Positions 7,300-9,344 of a DNA stretch of 9,344 nt are shown here, piece after piece (positions within the stretch are counted from its first letter, which is position 1; every line of letters begins with the position of its first letter). A program made the translations under genes and the position numbers. Source of the DNA: an uncultured Collinsella sp. (GTDB lineage Bacteria > Actinomycetota > Coriobacteriia > Coriobacteriales > Coriobacteriaceae); assembly GCA_902464965.1 (NCBI GenBank), contig CABQLI010000078.1, forward strand, positions 1 to 9,344. The letters are read 5' to 3'. A model generated the notes under the pieces. That model was not told the DNA's origin. It saw only the letters and a program-made list of their open reading frames with translations, and ran no database searches.

Positions 7300-7770
7300 C
7301 TACTGAGCGGTCGCGGTCGCGTTGGCGCCCGCGGCTGCATCCTGCGAAAAGTCAAGTGTAACGCTCTCGCTGGGCTCCACCATGCCATAAGCGCCCGCAA
7401 GGTCGCGAATGCGCGTGTCGGCGCCATAGACCGAATGCATGACCTCCAGGTCGGAGCTCTCATCGGTCGCCTTTTCGAGCGTGTTGGTAAGCTCGGCGTT
7501 GCTGTTGAGCACCTGGGCCGTAACGCCGGCGAGCGCCACGCGGGCGATGCCGATCGTCATGAAGATAGCCGCAATGATGCAAAACGTTTTAAGAACGCTC
7601 ATGAAAACCGGGCTTACCGCCTGGTTTGCCTGACGGCCCGCGCCCGTGTAGACATCAAAGCGCGGCGTGCGCTGCTCACGGGGAGCAACGGGGGCCTGCG
7701 GCGTCTCACGATAGGCGGGCATGGCGTTCATATCATAGGCGAGTGCTGCGCTTGAAGTGTTGTAGCCCAT
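7300..7770 (-). CDS. ftsL: FtsL-like septum protein
   Basis: The 156-residue protein has the layout of FtsL, the bitopic division protein that with FtsB/DivIC holds and activates FtsW-FtsI. A cytoplasmic N-terminus of about 55 residues, rich in Pro, Ala and Arg, leads to one membrane segment (about 57-81). It is followed by a helical, heptad-like stretch (about 84-112, VTAQVLNSNAELTNTLEKAT and onward). The block DTRIRDLAGAYGMVEPSESV (118-137) matches the FtsL/DivIC pattern in which an A-x-x-x-G-M-x-x-P element follows the coiled coil. The C-terminal 15 residues are low complexity Ala/Thr/Asn. FtsL sequences are poorly conserved, so the name rests on topology, this block, and position between rsmH and ftsI. 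GGGAGG nine bases upstream (7785-7780) supports the start. Confidence 0.85.
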   Translation of the reverse strand: MGYNTSSAALAYDMNAMPAYRETPQAPVAPREQRTPRFDVYTGAGRQANQAVSPVFMSVLKTFCIIAAIFMTIGIARVALAGVTAQVLNSNAELTNTLEKATDESSDLEVMHSVYGADTRIRDLAGAYGMVEPSESVTLDFSQDAAAGANATATAQ

Positions 7771-7779
7771 GATATGCCG

Positions 7780-7785
7780 CCTCCC
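7780..7785 (-). promoter_or_regulatory. Ribosome binding site of ftsL
   Basis: GGGAGG on the minus strand, nine bases before the ftsL ATG. It supports this start for a weakly conserved protein. The rest of the 90-nt rsmH-ftsL gap (7771-7860) holds a GC palindrome but no T run and no convincing promoter pair. Confidence 0.7.
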
Positions 7786-7860
7786 ATCCCGAGTACGTTG
7801 GTAGTGTGTTTAAGCTTCGTTTATGGTGCGAGCGGGAGGTCCAATATCGCGCGGTCGCGC

Positions 7861-8826
7861 CTACAGACGCTGCGCCACGCGGATTTTGGCTGATCTCGCC
7901 CGAGGGTTGCGCTCAACCTCATCAGGCTGGGCAACCAAGGGTTTGCGGGTGATGACCTTGAGTATCGGCACGTTGCCGCACACGCACACCGGAATCTCCG
8001 GCGGACACGTGCACCCCTGGCTCATCTCCTTAAAGTGGTTCTTTACGATACGGTCCTCGAGCGAGTGATACGAGATGACGCAGATACGTCCGCCCGGGTT
8101 GAGCCACCTGGTGGCGGCATCAAGCCCTCGTTCGAGCACATCGAGCTCGTGATTGACCTCGATGCGAATGGCCTGGAAACTTTTCTTGGCCGGGTGTCCG
8201 CCATGCCGACGAGCGGCAGCCGGGATACCCGCCTTGATGATCTCGACAAATTGGCCGGTGGTTTCGATCGGTTCTTGCTCGCGGCGGCGCACGATCTCGC
8301 GCGCGATCTGCGAGGCGAACTTCTCTTCGCCGTAGACGCGTAGAATCCGGGCGAGGTCGTGTTCGTTATAGGTGTTGATGACCTCAGCTGCGTTTAAGGT
8401 GTTATTACCCGGATCCATCCGCATGTCCAATGGGGCGTCCTCGTTATACGAAAAGCCCCTGCCAGGGATATCGAGTTGCGGCGACGAAACGCCCAAATCG
8501 AACAGGAAGCCATCGACCCCGGGCACCTCGGCCGAGCAAAGCAGCTCGTCCAAGTCGCCGAAGTTGCCCTTCAGCAGCTGGTGCGGAACGCCGGGAACCT
8601 CGCGGTCCAGACGGGCGCCAGCGGCCTCGAGGGCCATGTCGTCCTGATCGACGCCGAGCAAAAGGCCCGTCTCCCCCACCTGCGCGGCCATCTTTACCGA
8701 ATGGCCGGCACCGCCAAGGGTGCAATCGCAGACAACGGAGCCGCTCTTTAGCCGCAGCGACTCAAGCACTTCGCCGAGCATGACAGGTTCATGCCGATAT
8801 TCTTGTGTCAAGATCCCACGCTCCAT
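7861..8826 (-). CDS. rsmH: 16S rRNA (cytosine1402-N4)-methyltransferase RsmH (MraW)
   Basis: RsmH uses S-adenosylmethionine to methylate N4 of C1402 in the decoding centre of 16S rRNA. The 321 residues match the family (E. coli 313). Visible blocks are RHEPVMLGEV (11-20), the SAM-binding DCTLGGAGHS (34-43), GVDQD (58-62), FDLGVSSPQLD (109-119), RGFSY (123-127), PLDMRMD (132-138), HPAKKSFQAIRIEVN (211-225), SYHSLEDRIVK (252-262) and the terminal RNPRARSAKIR (306-316). A cysteine cluster, CTC at 272-274 and CVC at 281-283, follows the SYHSLED block; such a CxC...CxC pair is common in Gram-positive RsmH and may bind a metal. The ATG lies 20 nt after the mraZ stop, with AAGG in between. It is the second gene of the cluster, as usual. 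Confidence 0.97.
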   Translation of the reverse strand: MERGILTQEYRHEPVMLGEVLESLRLKSGSVVCDCTLGGAGHSVKMAAQVGETGLLLGVDQDDMALEAAGARLDREVPGVPHQLLKGNFGDLDELLCSAEVPGVDGFLFDLGVSSPQLDIPGRGFSYNEDAPLDMRMDPGNNTLNAAEVINTYNEHDLARILRVYGEEKFASQIAREIVRRREQEPIETTGQFVEIIKAGIPAAARRHGGHPAKKSFQAIRIEVNHELDVLERGLDAATRWLNPGGRICVISYHSLEDRIVKNHFKEMSQGCTCPPEIPVCVCGNVPILKVITRKPLVAQPDEVERNPRARSAKIRVAQRL

Positions 8827-8846
8827 CCGTTACCCGTGCCTTGCCC

Positions 8847-9281
8847 TTACGAGAAGAAGAGGTCCAGCAGGGCCTCATCGTCATCGTCCTCATCGGCCGC
8901 GGCGCGATCCCAAACCTCAAGGTGGTCGTAGTTGCCCACAACCGTGACCTCGCGGTCGAGGTTCGCCTGCTTGCGGAGAGACTCGGAAAGACCGATACGA
9001 CCGGCGCTGTCCACGTCCATCGACGTAGTGCGCTTGTTGATCGCCCTCATGAGCTTCTGGTCATTAATGTCACGCGGGTTAAAACCCTCGTGGCCCTCAC
9101 GACCCGCGAAGAGTCCTTCGACCCACTTATCGAAGGCCTCGGCAGAGAACACGTACAGAGCATCGACATCCAGGGCTTTGAACACGCGAACGTGCTCTCC
9201 AAGCTCCTCGCGAAGGGGTGCAGGCAGGGATAGACGACCTTTTGCATCGAGATTGCGCTCGTATGCACCCGTCATTCCCAT
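8847..9281 (-). CDS. mraZ: Transcriptional regulator MraZ
   Basis: MraZ is a DNA-binding regulator, first gene of many dcw operons, that binds repeats in its own promoter and represses the cluster in E. coli. The 144 residues form two AbrB/SpoVT-like halves, each with the family's DxxxR signature: DAKGR (12-16) and DSAGR (91-95). The first half also shows GRLSLPAPLRE and the second GRIGLSESLRKQANL, the expected paired pattern. The C-terminus is unusual in ending with a run of acidic residues, EDDDDE (131-136), then LLDLFFS. The start at 9281 has a strong GGGGAGG site six bases upstream; a second ATG two codons later is a less likely alternative. The true promoter and any MraZ boxes may extend beyond the right edge. 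Confidence 0.96.
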   Translation of the reverse strand: MGMTGAYERNLDAKGRLSLPAPLREELGEHVRVFKALDVDALYVFSAEAFDKWVEGLFAGREGHEGFNPRDINDQKLMRAINKRTTSMDVDSAGRIGLSESLRKQANLDREVTVVGNYDHLEVWDRAAADEDDDDEALLDLFFS

Positions 9282-9287
9282 GTGCGC

Positions 9288-9294
9288 CCTCCCC
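9288..9294 (-). promoter_or_regulatory. Ribosome binding site of mraZ
   Basis: GGGGAGG on the minus strand lies six bases before the mraZ ATG at 9281. It is the strongest Shine-Dalgarno match in the window, as expected for the first gene of an operon, which cannot use coupling to an upstream gene. Confidence 0.8.
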
Positions 9295-9317
9295 TCGGTT
9301 ACTCAGATGGCACGTAC

Positions 9318-9334
9318 GCGGGGAACCACCCCGC
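9318..9334. repeat. Perfect 6-bp inverted repeat upstream of mraZ
   Basis: GCGGGG (9318-9323) and CCCCGC (9329-9334) are perfect inverted arms around the five-base loop AACCA. The element ends 37 nt before the mraZ start on the upstream side. No T run follows on either strand, so it is not a typical intrinsic terminator. It could be an operator, part of a 5' leader hairpin, or chance in GC-rich DNA. Confidence 0.5.
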
Positions 9335-9344
9335 CTGTCGACGT

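Noticed and set aside
6557..7306. 249-codon plus-strand open frame antisense to ftsI
   Set aside because: The composition looks like a reverse translation of ftsI and no domain is visible. The FtsI frame is complete and has all catalytic motifs.
7846..7860. GC palindrome (GCGCGGTCGCGC) just after the rsmH stop, considered as a terminator
   Set aside because: The loop would be only two bases and no T run follows, so an intrinsic terminator is not supported. The downstream genes also belong to the same cluster.
1..9344. An undescribed defence, mobile or biosynthetic system
   Set aside because: The whole window is taken up by recognised dcw genes on one strand, with short gaps and no mobile, repeat-array or foreign-looking segment.

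Overview
The window holds most of a dcw (division and cell wall) cluster. All eight genes lie on the minus strand, so the cluster reads from right to left. In transcription order they are mraZ, rsmH (mraW), an ftsL-like gene, ftsI (a class B penicillin-binding protein), murF, mraY, murD and ftsW. The ftsW gene runs off the left edge without a stop codon. Plus-strand open frames, some of them long, are shadows of these genes and are not annotated.

The DNA is GC-rich, about 60% by eye. Gene order and protein style suggest a high-GC Gram-positive bacterium. From memory of related clusters, a member of the Coriobacteriia such as Collinsella or a relative is my best guess. This is inference; no marker such as rRNA is present.

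Layout from right to left: a strong Shine-Dalgarno site and a 6-bp inverted repeat lie upstream of mraZ (9282-9344). mraZ (9281-8847) and rsmH (8826-7861) are 20 nt apart. A 90-nt gap leads to ftsL (7770-7300), followed 17 nt later by ftsI (7282-5417). A 126-nt gap, the largest in the cluster, then precedes murF (5290-3866). murF, mraY (3862-2843) and murD (2833-1427) are nearly contiguous, with 3 and 9 nt between them. ftsW starts about 35 nt or 8 nt after murD, depending on the start codon used.

The genes form one pathway. MurD adds D-glutamate to UDP-MurNAc-L-Ala, and MurF adds the terminal dipeptide. MraY moves the finished pentapeptide onto undecaprenyl phosphate to give lipid I. FtsW polymerises lipid II at the septum, FtsI cross-links the new strands and FtsL supports the FtsW-FtsI pair. 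MraZ is a transcriptional regulator and RsmH a 16S rRNA methyltransferase.

The one clear departure from the textbook order is the missing murE, which normally sits between ftsI and murF. Exactly there lies the 126-nt gap with its own ribosome binding site, a possible promoter element and a 30-codon reading frame that overlaps the murF start. I see no mobile element, CRISPR array, tRNA or rRNA, and no sign of an undescribed system.
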